DNA of 64,000 nt from Pseudisothecium myosuroides. Lineage: Eukaryota > Streptophyta > Bryopsida > Hypnales > Lembophyllaceae. The DNA lies in contig OX637287.1 of the NCBI GenBank assembly GCA_951799445.1, positions 4,030,001 to 4,094,000 of the forward strand. Direction: 5' to 3'. The notes under the pieces were generated by a model that worked only from the letters and a program-made list of their open reading frames with translations, did not search any database and was not told the origin of the DNA. Shown in pieces: positions 23,964 through 36,048 of the stretch. The translations under genes were made by a program, and so were the position numbers. How positions within the stretch are numbered: the stretch's first letter is position 1; the number at the start of each line of letters is the position of its first letter.

Positions 23964-24773
23964 AATTTTGGTTGGACACAAAGAAGGAAGTACAAATTGA
24001 GAGAGGAATTAATTTGAATGCTTGAATTAAAAAAATCACTTTTGAATCTTTCTAATTGAATATATTAAATTCTAAAATATACTTTTATTGTTAAAAATAT
24101 GTAAGGGTATGATTTCTTTTTTCTATTGATGTACTTTGCTATCTTATATGAAATTTTTTAAGTATTTCACTTCTTGGAAATTTGGAAGTGGTTACTTTTG
24201 AAAAAGAAACAAACTTTGGGGTTACTGGTAATCATTTTAGCATTTCCAATGCAAGTAGCGAAGATGCAAAAATTGTTCACAATACATAAATTTTTCACCA
24301 AGTCTACTACTTGCTTAATGGTATCAAAAATCACACCATTTATTTGATGGTGCATTGCAATCCATTAAGGTCAAAAGACCCATGACAAACACCTAGGGAA
24401 TGACCCTATTACATTTATTTTTCAATAAATGAGATTTGGGCCACAGCCAATGTCTTAGTGAGAATAATGGAGTGATTAGTGGCTTCATTAGGAACTTCCA
24501 GCTTTTTAGTGTAAATTCAATGTAGGAAGTGCCTTTTTTAGGCCTTCCATGTTAGGAAATACTATGACTGCTTTAGGTGAGTAAGATGAGCGTTTAGATA
24601 CAATTTTTGTTGGTTTTGGGGTAGTTTAGAGACTCTTTCGGATAGAAAAAATTCACACTTTCTCGAAAAAATTATAATTTTGATTACTCTCGCCGTTTCT
24701 CACACTTATCTTTATGTGGGAAATAAATTAAAAAATTTCAGCAATGGCTTGAAGGCAAACTCCTAAATAATTT
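23964..24773. other. Intergenic, no gene seen
   Basis: A+T-rich; only short frames without domains. Confidence 0.5.
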
Positions 24774-25160
24774 TTCTAACAATGAAGATGACCTTCCACA
24801 TTGCAGATAAAAAAACAAAATAAAAAAACTTAGAGTCTCTCTATTGGCATATGAATGAGCTTATAAATGCACTCGTGCATGAGTTCACAATTTATAAGTT
24901 GCTCAATCAGTTGTGCCTACAGCATGACGTCTGTTGAAGAAATATTGTATATGAAATAAAAAAATTACAAGAATTAAAATCCTCCCCTATTACACATCAT
25001 GTTGTATGCACATTTGATTGAGCAACTTACAAACTTTGAACTCATGCAGGAGTGAATTTTGAAGCTCATTCGTATGCTAAGGTATTGCCAATAGAGAGAC
25101 TCTAAGTTTTTGTACTTTGGTTTCTTGTCTGCAATGGAAGGTCATCTTGATTGTTAGATT
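24774..25160. repeat. Inverted repeat, foldback type (third family)
   Basis: The left arm (from TCTAACAATGAAGATGACC through TAGAGTCTCTCTATTGGCAT to TTGCTCAATCA) is matched in reverse complement by the right arm (TTGATTGAGCAACTTA ... CCAATAGAGAGACTCTA ... GGTCATCTTGATTGTTAGA). Arms are about 150 bp with a spacer of about 70 bp. The ends do not match the other families named here. Confidence 0.75.
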
Positions 25161-25548
25161 CTTTTTTCTTTTTATTTAATTCAAAAAAACTCTTTATGGA
25201 CAAGTTTCACATAACATTCAGAAGCCTGTTTCGGTATAGCCTTCTGTTGGATGGAATGATGTGGAATTTCACCATGCAATCAATAACTACTAATAATCTG
25301 TCAGAGAATTGCAAATGAGATTAAGCGGTCTCAAGCTGCTTAGAATTGTAGCAAAAAGAAAAGAAAAAGACTTGTCAATACCATCAGTCTGCAGCGCTAA
25401 ACATTGAATCCAAATAAAAAAAGAAGCATCGGGGATTTAAAGTTAAACTTTAAATTAGTAAGCAAAAAATTCATGGAGACCATGGTAGAGAACCACTCCT
25501 TTGCTTTGCAAATCATTTACTTCTTGTGTATTAGAATGAAGAAGACAA
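25161..25548. other. Spacer between two inverted repeats
   Basis: No gene or repeat recognised. Confidence 0.45.
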
Positions 25549-26136
25549 CTCTTTATATACATATTGGGTGGTAGGAGGTGAAACAAACAATGTGGAATAT
25601 GAAAATTAGAATTGGAATAGGAGCTCAACCACTCACTAAGTTATGTCAAATTAAAGCAGAAATTATATTTAAAGTAGAATTTTATACCTCATTTAGGCAT
25701 AGTAAAATAACTTTTTTCTAAACACTTTGAACTAAAAAAAGTTGGTAAATCAAGCCAAATTTCATTCCAAAAAATCCGTTTGAGATTTCAAGCCTCCAAT
25801 CAAAAATTATAGACAAATTTTGGAGAGGGGTTGAAAGGGACATTTTCTAGGACATTTTCAAACATCTTCTTTGAATTTTGTGCATGACTTTTGATTGGAG
25901 GCTTGAAATCTCAAACGGATTTTTTGAGATGAAATTTAGCTTGAATTTCCAACTATTCTTAGTTCAAAGTTTTTTGAAAAAAGTTATTCTACTATGCCTA
26001 AATGAGGTCTAAAATTCTACTTTAAACACAATTCCTATTTTCACTTAACTATGAGTGGTTGAGAAACTACAAATTCTAATTTACTTATCCCACATTGGTT
26101 GTTCTACCTCCTATCAAGCCATGTGTATGTAAAGAG
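25549..26136. repeat. Inverted repeat, foldback type (fourth family)
   Basis: Two arms of about 270 bp are inverted copies, best conserved at AATCCGTTTGAGATTTCAAG / CTTGAAATCTCAAACGGATT and CCTCATTTAGGCATAGTA / TACTATGCCTAAATGAGG. They meet near 25.84 kb around a short spacer. The outer ends fade at TCTTTATATACATA / ATGTATGTAAAGAG. No coding capacity. Confidence 0.75.
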
Positions 26137-26554
26137 CTTCTTTATACACTTAAAAACCTAAAATAAGATATTGATGGTAATTGGTGAGATTGCATTGGAG
26201 TATTATTCATGAATTCTTTGGATTTTTGGTAAACCATCTTCCTTTACAATTATTTGTTGATTTGTATCTTTGGTCCTAAAATTAGCAAAAGAAAAAGAAA
26301 CACACCATAATGTATTGCCATTGTCTTGATATTGCGCTTACAATAATGACGTATGGATGAATTTCATGAATGAGGAGTCCATAGAGGAAAAGGCAACCTC
26401 TGTGAAGGCTACTGAATGTTATGCATACTGCACACCATGTGGCCATGTGGCCATGTGGTGCTACGGACCATGTGGCTAAGCTTTGAAGTGTCATTAGCAA
26501 CGTCATCTTTAGGATGATTGGAGTACAAAGATCTCTCGATTTTATTACATTTAA
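26137..26554. other. Intergenic, no gene seen
   Basis: Short frames only. A small GGCCATGTGGCCATGTGG repeat lies near 26440-26460. Confidence 0.45.
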
Positions 26555-27457
26555 CTCCTAAAGTCCTAAGGTCTTTTTTTCATCAAACACAACTCAGAAT
26601 TGCCATTTTTATTGCAAAGAACCAAAAAAACTTCATAAATTCTTATTTTTGCATATCTAACCATAAGATCTTGTACTAACCTAGGCAGTTATAGAATGTG
26701 TGGAAGAAATTTTAGGAACTTGAGTGCATAGATTGCAAGATATTTGGGTTGAAAGTGAGAAAAAACAAATTTTTTTATTCTTTGCTTGACCAAATTATAA
26801 GACTTTGAATCTTCTTAACCTAAATTTTTTTGCACTAAAAATTTTGAATTCTAACTTTCTATGTTGAAGAATTGAATTGAAGGATTGAAAAAAAAATTGT
26901 TAAGTAGAAGTAGGTACAAAATTAAATTAAATTCTAAATTGTTAATTGCTCTTTAAAATGGAATTGAAATACACTAGTTCTAATAGTGAGATTATTCTAG
27001 AAAGCAAACTAAACTGTATAGATTTTTTTTTTTAAATTGTAAGAATTGAGTTAAAAAATGAATCGTGTAAGATACTTTCTGAAGTTGATACAATGATTGT
27101 CCACAAAACAAAATGTTCTATAACTTTCACACCACTAATGCAAATGAAATGAATCAAAGCTTCACATGTAGAAAAATATAATTTTTCAAAAAAAAACTAA
27201 ATTTTAAAATTTAACTTATTCAATTTATTTTTTTATTTTTTATTTATTTTTTTATTCTATCCAACAAACTACTATTTGGGCTTAGGGTGGCATAACATTT
27301 GCTCATGGGCACCAATTGAAATAAAATTACATTTCCAAAAAGTTAATATAATTTCCTATCATCAATTTTTTTTCCAGAAAATCATGTCAAAAATTGAAGT
27401 CACACAAAGCTACTTGAAATCCCAAGATTCTTTTAAGGGACTTTGGGACTTTAGGGG
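26555..27457 (+). mobile_element. TTAA-flanked MITE-like element B (about 920-bp subfamily)
   Basis: It starts CTCCTAAAGTCCTAAGG after TTAA (26551-26554) and ends GGGACTTTAGGGG before TGAA, a decayed TTAA. It shares the internal landmark order of element A (TTGCCATTTTTATTGCAAAG, ATCTAACCATAAGATCTTGTA, GATTGCAAGATATTTGG, AAGTAGAAGTAGGTACAAA) and the same orientation. It ends 385 bp from the stop codon of the lectin kinase gene. Confidence 0.75.
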
Positions 27458-27842
27458 TGAAGATAATTTACTCACTATTGTAAAATTATGTGCTTGCTCG
27501 CATATTCACATCTCATTTAGAAGGTGTGTGAATTATTAAAATATCCAAAAATTCTCCAAATTTATTATAGAAAACTATTGTCATGAAAGTTTGGTAAATT
27601 TTGGTTGACTTTTGAAATGTAGACACAAAGATTAGTTTTTATACTTCAATATTTGAGGTATTTGAAAAATCATGGTGTGGTTGCTAGTACTTATCTTAAA
27701 AAACTATGTGAATACAAGCATATTGTCCTATGAAAAGGTTGGAGCTAAATTTAGTTTATAAAAAATTTATTTTAATATAAGACTAGTCACAGCCAGTCAA
27801 TATCATCATGGCTTGCACATAGTAGGATCATTTGAAGGAAAC
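27458..27842. other. 3' flank of the lectin receptor kinase gene
   Basis: A+T-rich; probably includes the kinase gene's 3' UTR on the minus strand. No separate gene. Confidence 0.45.
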
Positions 27843-30800
27843 TTAGACTAAAGAAATAGGAGAAGGTGCATCTGAAGTGCTCAAGATAGAATTGTGGGAA
27901 AATTCCAATGGTGGCTGGGTGGCTGGCAATGACGGTATAGATATCGTCATGATGGAATATACATTCCCTATATCTTGAATCTGTTGTAATAATCTATTCA
28001 CTTCTCCCATAGAAGGTCGAGCTTTGGGATTGGGAAGACAACAAAAGAGTCCCAATTGAAGCAAACTTACAACCATTGCCATATGGATTTCCAAGTCTAC
28101 TTTGGCATCTATTGATCTAGGGGTGGTATCACAATTCAAATTGTTTGAATTTGATAGTAAAGAAGGAACTTGTGTTGCATATGAGGTTTCATCAGAAAGA
28201 GTTATAAACTTTCTTGAAGTCTCAAGCATTTTTGGATCTGCCAATCTAAAGAGTGACCTACTTTCATGAGCTTGCCAAACCTTCAATAACAACACGCAAT
28301 CCTCAGATTCTATTGCTTGAAAATTCAAGGGACACTTTCCACACACCACTTCAAACACCAAGATGCCAAAACTATAAACATCTGATTTCTTTGTGGCTTT
28401 TCCTGTGTATAACAACTCAGGAGCCATGTAGCCAAATGTACCCGCTGCCAAAGTAGACTTGTCGAACTTCTGGTGATCCATCAAACGAGCAAGTCCAAAG
28501 TCTCCCACATAGGCTTTGAAATCAGCATCCAATAACACATTACCAGACTTGATATCACGATGCAAAATACAACTTGAGCAATCTTCATGCAAGTATTCTA
28601 GGGCTGCACCCACCCCTTCAAGAATGGAATGCCGCATTTTCAACGATAGTACTTGTTGGTTACCATTTTTGTAAAGCCAATCATTGAGAGTTCCGTTGGA
28701 CATGTATTCATACACCAATAACAATTTGCCTTTTTCTTGACACCATCCGTGCAACCGCACCACATTTCGATGTCGAATTTGGCCAAGACTTGCCACTTCG
28801 GCATGAAAGAGGGATTTAGCTAGCGCGGATTCTGACATATTGATTTGCTTTACAGCAACCAAAACACCACCACCTGTGTCAAACATAGATTCTACAAGTC
28901 AATTTTTTTCCGCAAAGAAGGTTGCTAATAATGGGGTAAGCAAACCATATCAAAATGCATTTCATGAAGAATTCTATATAAATTTTTTTTGAATCACAAG
29001 TCTTCCAACGTTTTCAAAGAGACAAATGGACAAGAGTTCTTGAGTGCTAAGGTAGGAATACCATAAATGGTGCTGGTCCATAAACGGTTTCAATGTACAT
29101 ATTTTTGTCATTTATATCTTGAAATGACACTAGAACAAGTACATTGAAATTGTTTATGGACCAATATCGTTTATAGACTAGGTAATTGCAAAGCAGGACA
29201 AGTTATCAAAAACAATTGTTGGTTAGGACCTACCAAGCCGGATGCTTTCGAGGTTGGTACTGGCTAGTAATTATTTCTGATGACTTAGCCTACTTTGCAA
29301 TTACTGGACATAATGTCAATGTAGGAGAATTGAGTCATTTGACTTCTTTGATTGCTTAACCAATCAAAATATGTGACAACAATGAAAGTCTTGTGCACTT
29401 GGATTATGTTAGGTAGATTTGCACTCACTAAGTTAAGGTAATATGCTCTAAAAGCAACCCTTTAAAGACTGGTCCGCCTTTTTCATAGGTTTGCATGAAC
29501 AAAAATATTTTTAATTCATTTTTCAGAGAAAGAAAAATAGATGCCAAGCGTAACACAAGTGGTTTCATATTTTTTGAAGTATTTTTGAATTAGTTATGAA
29601 TTTTCAAATATTTCTATTGTAGTTACCTATTTGTGACTCTAGGTCTCCCAAAATGCATCCACTTGTAACTTCTAAAGTGATTTGAGGAAATCAAGGTCAA
29701 TGATTGGCTCTTGCAATAAAGAATACTTTTTTTCTGATTGAATCAATGGCTAAAGTGGTCCATTTAAGAACCACTTCATATCCATTCAATACCATTTTAT
29801 AGGGTTGGTTTGAAGAGGAGGGTTGGCCCGAGGGTCGGTTTTATAGCACACTACCTTAATACTGGTTGGTAGTAGAAGAGATTTCCCTCAAATTTCTTTT
29901 ACTACTAGACCAATGAAATTTCTACTTCATACCCGCCCTGTTGAAAATTTGCACAAGGCAAATAGTGAGCATTATTAATCTTAATCTACCTCTCCTTAAC
30001 CAATCAAAACATGCCACAACGGCAAAATTCTCTTGCATTGACATTATGGTAAGTTAAGGTACCCCCCCATTCCCGATCATTGACCCATTCCCAACCTATA
30101 GGTGCACGTATTTCCGACCATGCTTAGAATGTTTTGTTTTTTTCATTTTCAAGGTTGGAACTAATAAATACATGACACATGTCCCAAGTTGTGGAAAAAA
30201 AAGTAGGAAATAATGATTAGGTGAAAAGTTATTGAACGATCGAAATTGGAAGAGTCTACACATTGGCCATGGGTCCGGTGCAGTTTTTGCCTTCCAAAAT
30301 TCATAGTAATTTTAATTCAAGCGATAAAATTACCAATTTTTTTGCAATCCAAGTCATTTCTATCGATGTACCTCTAAAAAATATTTGTTTTGCCTTCACT
30401 ACTCCAGATCATGTTGAAATTCCTTATTCGGTCGGTTAGGGGGGAGGTTGCCTTAGTCTATTCTACAAGCAATTGTATTCTAAATGGGACCCCTATCTTA
30501 GAATGAGTGACATGTTGCTTGAAATATTTATTACTGTCAATGATGAGTTAGGTAGGCTTAAATGGTTGCTGTAAGAGCAGCCTACCTTATTCCTACCTTA
30601 AATGGCCATCAGTTCTCCCACCCCACCGCACATATGATGTCCAGAAGTTAATAAGTTAGCAAGTCTAATTTCACTGAAACTCCTGCTCTCACCTTGCAAA
30701 GAGCCTTTGTAAACAAGTCCTGATGCACCACGTCCGAGCAGATTTCTCTCACCGAAGTTCTCAGTTGCCTTTCGGAGCTCATGATACGAGAAGACGCGTG

Positions 30801-31833
30801 GTCCTGTGGAATAGCCTAATGCACTGTCACTGGTGGACGGCGTTGCAAATGAATAGATGAACCAGAGAATCACCAAGGCCGCCATCGTTCCGACTAGAGC
30901 TCCTCCCGTAGTTACACCAATCCCTGCTCTCGACTTCAGAGTGTGAAGCATCCTGTGGAGCTTCGACTCTGACAACCCGGTGCTCAAGAAGCTCCAAGAC
31001 AAGAGCTCATGCTCTTCCAAATGATGGATATCGGAGCTTCCCCAGAACATGACCAACACGTCATTTCCGCTCATCGCAATTGGAAATTCGGAATTCGGAA
31101 TGAGCAGCAGAGGTTGCAGGGGTTTGGCATTGGATCCGTTTGCCATCCTGAATTCCATTGTCTGAGATGAGCCATTGAAGTCAAGCCAAGCCGTGAAAAT
31201 TCTCCCCTTGGTGAAGTACTTGCAATGCGTGTGATTGCCACAAAGGTTGTGTGAGTACGGTTCGACATCATCATCGCGATTTCTTCGGGCCACCCTGATG
31301 AAGTTGTTGCTGGGCTCCCTGTCGTGACTCGGATTATATTCAGTGTCAATGTAGACTGCAAAGTTTGGTTTACTCATTCGATCATTCAGAAAAAACTTGC
31401 AGGCCTTCAACTGTTCCACTTGGGAGAGAACAGCATGCACTCCAACCATGGGAAAGTTTCTGATGAAGGCAAGGGCGAGCGCACTCCCATCCATGGGGTT
31501 GTTCCTGTTATCCCAAGGCAAGCCGTGCGTGGTGAACGCGAAGGAGAACGAGGTGGTGAAGGAAGCCACTCTCCCAGTGGCTCCATCCCGAATGTGGACT
31601 GGTTTCCGATACACCATCGCTCCACAGGACCCTTTGGAAGCAACCGTCCTGGACCCTGCGTTGATGATGTAGGAACGATTGGCGGGATTGTACGCAGCAT
31701 CTCCAAATGTGAAGAAATCGCCATTTGGTTCAGGCGAGAAAGAGGGGAACGTGATGTTCGTGTCTGCAGTTGCAGTTGAAAGAAGGAACGCAAACAGGAA
31801 GGAGGGACGTAGAACTAACTTTGGAGAAAACAT
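27843..31833 (-). CDS. L-type lectin-domain receptor kinase (LecRK)
   Basis: Two exons, 31833-30693 and 28873-27843, with one 1,819-bp GT-AG intron (phase 1), give 723 residues. Order: signal peptide (about 1-23), extracellular legume-type lectin domain (about 25-275, opening NITFPSFSPEPNGDFFTFGD), one membrane helix (about 307-329, ALVGTMAALVILWFIYSF), then the kinase. The glycine loop LGRGASGLVYKG is at the end of exon 1; exon 2 has the VAVK lysine (~389), HRDIKSGN (~485), DFG (~505) and APE (~531), so it should be an active Ser/Thr kinase. Members of the family sense extracellular ligands at the plasma membrane. Oddly, an intron splits the kinase just after the glycine loop, and at least two repeats lie in it. 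The start is the first Met, directly before the signal peptide. Confidence 0.93.
29434..29858. mobile_element. MITE-like element, TAAGGTA family, copy 3, inside the kinase intron
   Basis: It begins TAAGGTAATATGCTCTAAAA and ends TTTTATAGCACACTACCTTA, with TTA on each outer side. The interior matches the family (GATGCCAAGCGTAACACAAGT, then GGTTTCATATTTTTTGAAGT). It is carried in the receptor kinase pre-mRNA. Confidence 0.7.
30054..30600. mobile_element. Possible TAAGGTA-ended element in the kinase intron
   Basis: Starts TTAAGGTACCCCCCC and ends near CAGCCTACCTTATTCCTACCTTAA. The termini recall the TAAGGTA family, but the interior (CATTCCCGATCATTGACCC region) differs from the other copies and the inverted match is weak. 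It may be a different element with similar ends. Confidence 0.4.
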
Positions 31834-32572
31834 TGAATCAATATATCAATGGTGCAATTCGGGCGACCTTATTAGTATCTCGATGTTAATTGCTCCCACG
31901 ACACGTACCTCCAAGCTGCCTAGCTCCTCTGACTCTCAAGCTACCGCAGGCTAGCTGGGGGATACTGTATGCTTATCTCTCATCTGGTTCAGGCCAGAAC
32001 ACAGTCACATTAATTTGCTCGCTGTTCCCAACCGAATTGGCGCTAGCTCACTCTGCACAACGCTAATTTCCCCCCCAATCTTCGCACCTCTATCCAGTTA
32101 CTGATGTTCCCGAAGACAAAGAGGACTTGTCAATCGTACGAATTCCTTTTGGAGTTCCGACCTCTCCTTGTTGACTGCTTCGTTGTTGCCCTCAGCTCAC
32201 CCAATTCTGGATTGCAATCTGATCTCTGTACGTGGCATGAACTGGATCCCTCGGACCTTAATCACATTCTGATTCACGTATCATTAGAATAAAGTACTTC
32301 CGACTCGTGTGGCAACCTCATGACCACGGTGGTGAACTGCGGCTACGGCTACCCAAACCTTTTAATTTCCAAGAGCATGAGAAGAGACATCAACATGCCA
32401 CGGTGTGTGTGAGCCAGCAACTTGGACAGTTGTACCACACACAGGGTCAATTGAATGGCACCGTAGCAAGCAACGTGGAACGTGAATTTCGTAAAAATTG
32501 GCAGTATTCTAATGCTTTCAGTCGGCACGTTTTAGAACGTGCAGTCTGAAATATAAATTCTTTAGTGTTTAA
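31834..32572. promoter_or_regulatory. 5' flank and presumed promoter of the lectin kinase gene
   Basis: A non-repetitive stretch upstream of the kinase start on the minus strand, before the TTAA cluster. Composition is more balanced than the flanking repeats. No convincing core promoter motif was assigned. Short plus-strand frames here show no domain. Confidence 0.4.
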
Positions 32573-33427
32573 CCCTTTAAGGTCCGTGCATCCAAAAAGC
32601 GGATGCGCATTGGTCAACTCTAATTGTAACTTTCAAAATATCCATTTTTGGTATGTCTTTTAAACTAAGAAAATGAAGCTTGGCAAGTTTTGTTTCTACT
32701 CCATTTAATTTTTTTGAAAAATGTCAAAAATTGAAAGAGTTATTGCAATTCAAAGCTCCAAGTGTTAGAATCAAATAACATAGAATGGTGTGTTTTTCAT
32801 TCATATTTTCTAATCTTAAAATGTATTTTAACTTCAGATTACAAAATTATGTTTCTCATTCTACTCTTCATTTATGGTAAAAATTACAGATTATTTTAAT
32901 ATATATTCTAATTGATATAATTTTATTTCCACCTTTAGCTTAAAAAAATCACAATAATTTGATTTTTCGATCAAATTTATTGAAAAAAACATCATCTATA
33001 GAAATTGAATGTGTCTACCAATAAAAAATATCACATTTTTATACATCAATTAAATAAAAGGGTAAACTTGGTTTGATAGTCAAATTTGACTTCAAGGTCT
33101 TTGTTGTGGTTGTTTTGGGTGTAAAAAAAAAAATAACCAATTCAAAATTTTTCACACTAATCTCCAATGCTACCTATACCTTTTCAGAAAATTTCAAGTA
33201 ATTTGGATTTTTTTTTCTATTTTAACTTATTTATGTTCAATTTTTGCAAGAAAATTGATAACAATTACAATTTTTCATAAAACAAATTGAAAATTTTCTC
33301 AATGATACACCATTTATAGTTTCAAGTACTGAAAATAAAAAATTGTTGTTTGAACACAATTTAAAAGGCAAAATTTAGCTCAAACATGATGTTTGACCAT
33401 TTCACAATGGATCAAGTCGTTTAGGGG
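32573..33427. mobile_element. TTAA-flanked element H (distinct subfamily)
   Basis: It starts CCCTTTAAGGTCC after TTAA (32569-32572) and ends GTCGTTTAGGGG before TTAA (33428-33431). The same TTAA is also the left flank of the next element, so the two stand head to tail with only four bases between them. The interior is A+T-rich and does not follow the landmark order of the 920-bp subfamily. Confidence 0.65.
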
Positions 33428-33431
33428 TTAA

Positions 33432-34351
33432 CCCCTAAAGGCCCAAGGCATTTTCTGGTTCCGAAACCACTGAAAACTGCCATTTCTGCTGCGATCACTC
33501 CCTATACCAAAAAAACACTTTTTTTTAGAATCTAACAGTAGGATCTTGTACTTCACTTGTCTCAAATCATGTGGTAAAAATTTCATGAAGTTTGACCGTA
33601 CGGATTGGAAGATATTAGCGTTTGAAGTTGGAAAAAGAAGTTTTTTTGAACTCTGGATTGCAATTTCAGATGACTTTGACGGCCATTTGTGGATTTTTTT
33701 TGCACTACACACCATAAAGTTAAATTTTTTAATGTTGAACATTTGAGTTGAGAGTCGGGGAAAAAAATTTCAGAATGTCAAAACTTGATTTTCACATATA
33801 AAAAAATTGTTAAGTAGAAGTAGGTCCAAAATTGAACAAAACACTAAATCTTCAATAGCTCTTAGATGGAATTAAAAAACCATAATCCCAACGGTGGGAT
33901 TGTTCTTGCAAACAAATTTAACCTTTTCAAAAAAAAATTTGAAAAATTTCGAAAATTGCATTCAAAAATGAATTTTATAAGTTGTTTTTTGAAGATGACG
34001 CTTAGATTGCCCGAAAAACAAGATTGTCCATAACTTTCTCATTCTGAATCCAATTAGAATGAATCAAAGCTTCAAATATAGACAAAAAAATGATCTTTGA
34101 GAAAAAAAATCCAAAAAAAAAAATTCAATTTTTTTAAGTTTTTTTTTTCTGCCCGGCAAACTGCTTTTTTGACTTTGGGCGGCATAACTTTTTTTCCCAA
34201 GCACCGATTGAAAAAAAAATTATATTTTTGGAAAGCTAATGTGATTTCCTATCTTCAAAAAAAATTTCAAAAAATCCGGTCGAAATTTCAGGTCGCACGA
34301 GCCTGCCCGAAATCCCAAGTGTCCCCCGAGGGGACTTTGGGCCTTTAGGGG
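33432..34351 (+). mobile_element. TTAA-flanked MITE-like element C (about 920-bp subfamily)
   Basis: Termini CCCCTAAAGGCCCAAGG and CTTTGGGCCTTTAGGGG are a clean inverted pair with TTAA on both sides (33428-33431 and 34352-34355). Internal landmarks: AACTGCCATTTCTGC, CTAACAGTAGGATCTTGTA, GATTGGAAGATATTAGCGTTT, AAGTAGAAGTAGGTCC. The 920-bp length is identical to element A. It seems the best-preserved copy of the subfamily. Confidence 0.82.
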
Positions 34352-34542
34352 TTAAGTCTAGTTCGTGTTGTCTGTCATCAAAACATCAGTCACACTCAAG
34401 CACATGCTCAACAGCGTTTTTGTATTTCGCACTTGTCAAAGGGTTTGATCCCGTCAGATTCCATCCCTTCAGAATTGTGCCAGTGCTCTGAAGGCTTGTG
34501 GGAGACACTTGTGCAAAAAAAACCTTGCCAATGCTGAAGGTA

Positions 34543-34957
34543 TAAGGTAAGAGGCTGTAAAACAGAGCAGACATTAAGAATAGACCCTATACATGGCTGT
34601 GAAATGGACATGAGTTGGTTTTGTAATTGATCAGTATAGTCATTGAATGAATCAAGGAAAAAAGACTTATTAATTACAAGAGCCAATCATTCTCTTTGCT
34701 TTCCCCATTTTTATTTAGAATTGCAAGTGAGCCGTTTATGAAAGACCTAGGGTCACAAATAGGGACCTATGACCCAACTCATTTGAAAATTCATAAGTAA
34801 TTCAAAATTGCTTGAAAAAATACGGAACCACTTGGGTTAGATTCCACATCAATTTCTCTATGTCTAAAAAATGAGCTAAAAATATTCCCGTCCAAGGAAA
34901 TACATGAAAAAGGGAAACCAGCCCTTAGATGCTCCATTTCTAAGCCTCCTACCTTAA
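34543..34957. mobile_element. MITE-like element, TAAGGTA family, copy 4 (reverse orientation)
   Basis: Ends TAAGGTAAGAGGCTGTAAAA and CTAAGCCTCCTACCTTA are inverted. The interior, in reverse complement, has the family stretch GGTTCCG..AAGTGG / ATCTAACCCAAG seen in the other copies, so this copy lies opposite to those at 10983, 15302 and 29434. Confidence 0.65.
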
Positions 34958-36048
34958 ATCTTCCTCCAAATTAAACCAGCGTTTTTCCTTGGACAAGTGT
35001 TTGCCACAAGCCTTTAGAGCATTGGCGCATTTCTACAAGGATAGAGTTTGATGGGCTCAAACACTTTGACAAGTGCAAAAATTTACCCCCCCAAAAAAGG
35101 TTGCTTTAAATTTTTTAATTCATTTATTCATAGGGAACTAAGCTTATAGAAAATCACCTATTCTCGACCACTTAAGTAATTTTGCCTATTTGCAGCATGG
35201 GGAAGGTTGAAGAAAAATTTTCCCCGTGTAAAAAAAATAGCTAGATTTCAAAAGGATTTTATAATTTTTTTATAATTTTTTTCTTCAAGAACAAAATTAC
35301 CGTGAATTTTTTTTGTGAAGATTTTTTTGTCCTATTCTTGATATATAGACAAACCTATTTCCAACCATAGGCTAGTTACAAAATTGATGTAAATGATAAT
35401 TGTGGCTTTCAATGTACATGTTGTGATCATTGTATGATTTCAATGTATATACCTCCTAGACATTTATGCTGCTCCTGCTCTATGTGAACTGTCACCTAAT
35501 CCGTGTCACCTAAAACGTAGTTGATCGGATATATAGTAGCCTAACCTGCGAGAATGAGAGGTTGATTGAGAATGGATGATCTACCTTAGTGTGCCTTGTG
35601 TTGTTGCCAGAATCATTAGTATGTCATTTGAAATTGCCACAAATGAAAATAGAAAATATTGGCAAACAAATAAATTTTTTAAAAATAAAAATAAAATATA
35701 GGTAAAACTAAAATATCAACAAACATTTTCTTAAAATAAAAGTAAAAATAAAAAGTAAAAATATTGGGTCCATGCCCGGCTCTATGACATGGTGGCCAAA
35801 GCGTTTTACAAACTAATGGCTATATAGCCCAATGGCTTGATGGCCCTCCACAACCAATTTTTAATTTCCGTCTAATCTAGTACAATATATAAAAACTCTA
35901 GAAATTCAATATCTTTTACCCTGTCAGTCAAACATGACGAAACTTGCATTGTGCATCTCTTCCCCTAAGTGCTTTCTAATGATACCAAATGTCCCCTATG
36001 AACTTGACGGTCTGAAGATCCTAATTTCATCACAAACAAACAAATTAA
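34958..36048. other. Intergenic, no gene seen
   Basis: A+T-rich, with an AAATAAAAATAAAATA low-complexity stretch near 35.65-35.76 kb. No gene. Confidence 0.5.

Noticed and set aside
24774..26136. Adjacent inverted repeats as a CRISPR-like or prokaryotic structure
   Set aside because: There are no short regular repeats with spacers, and the context is clearly plant nuclear DNA.
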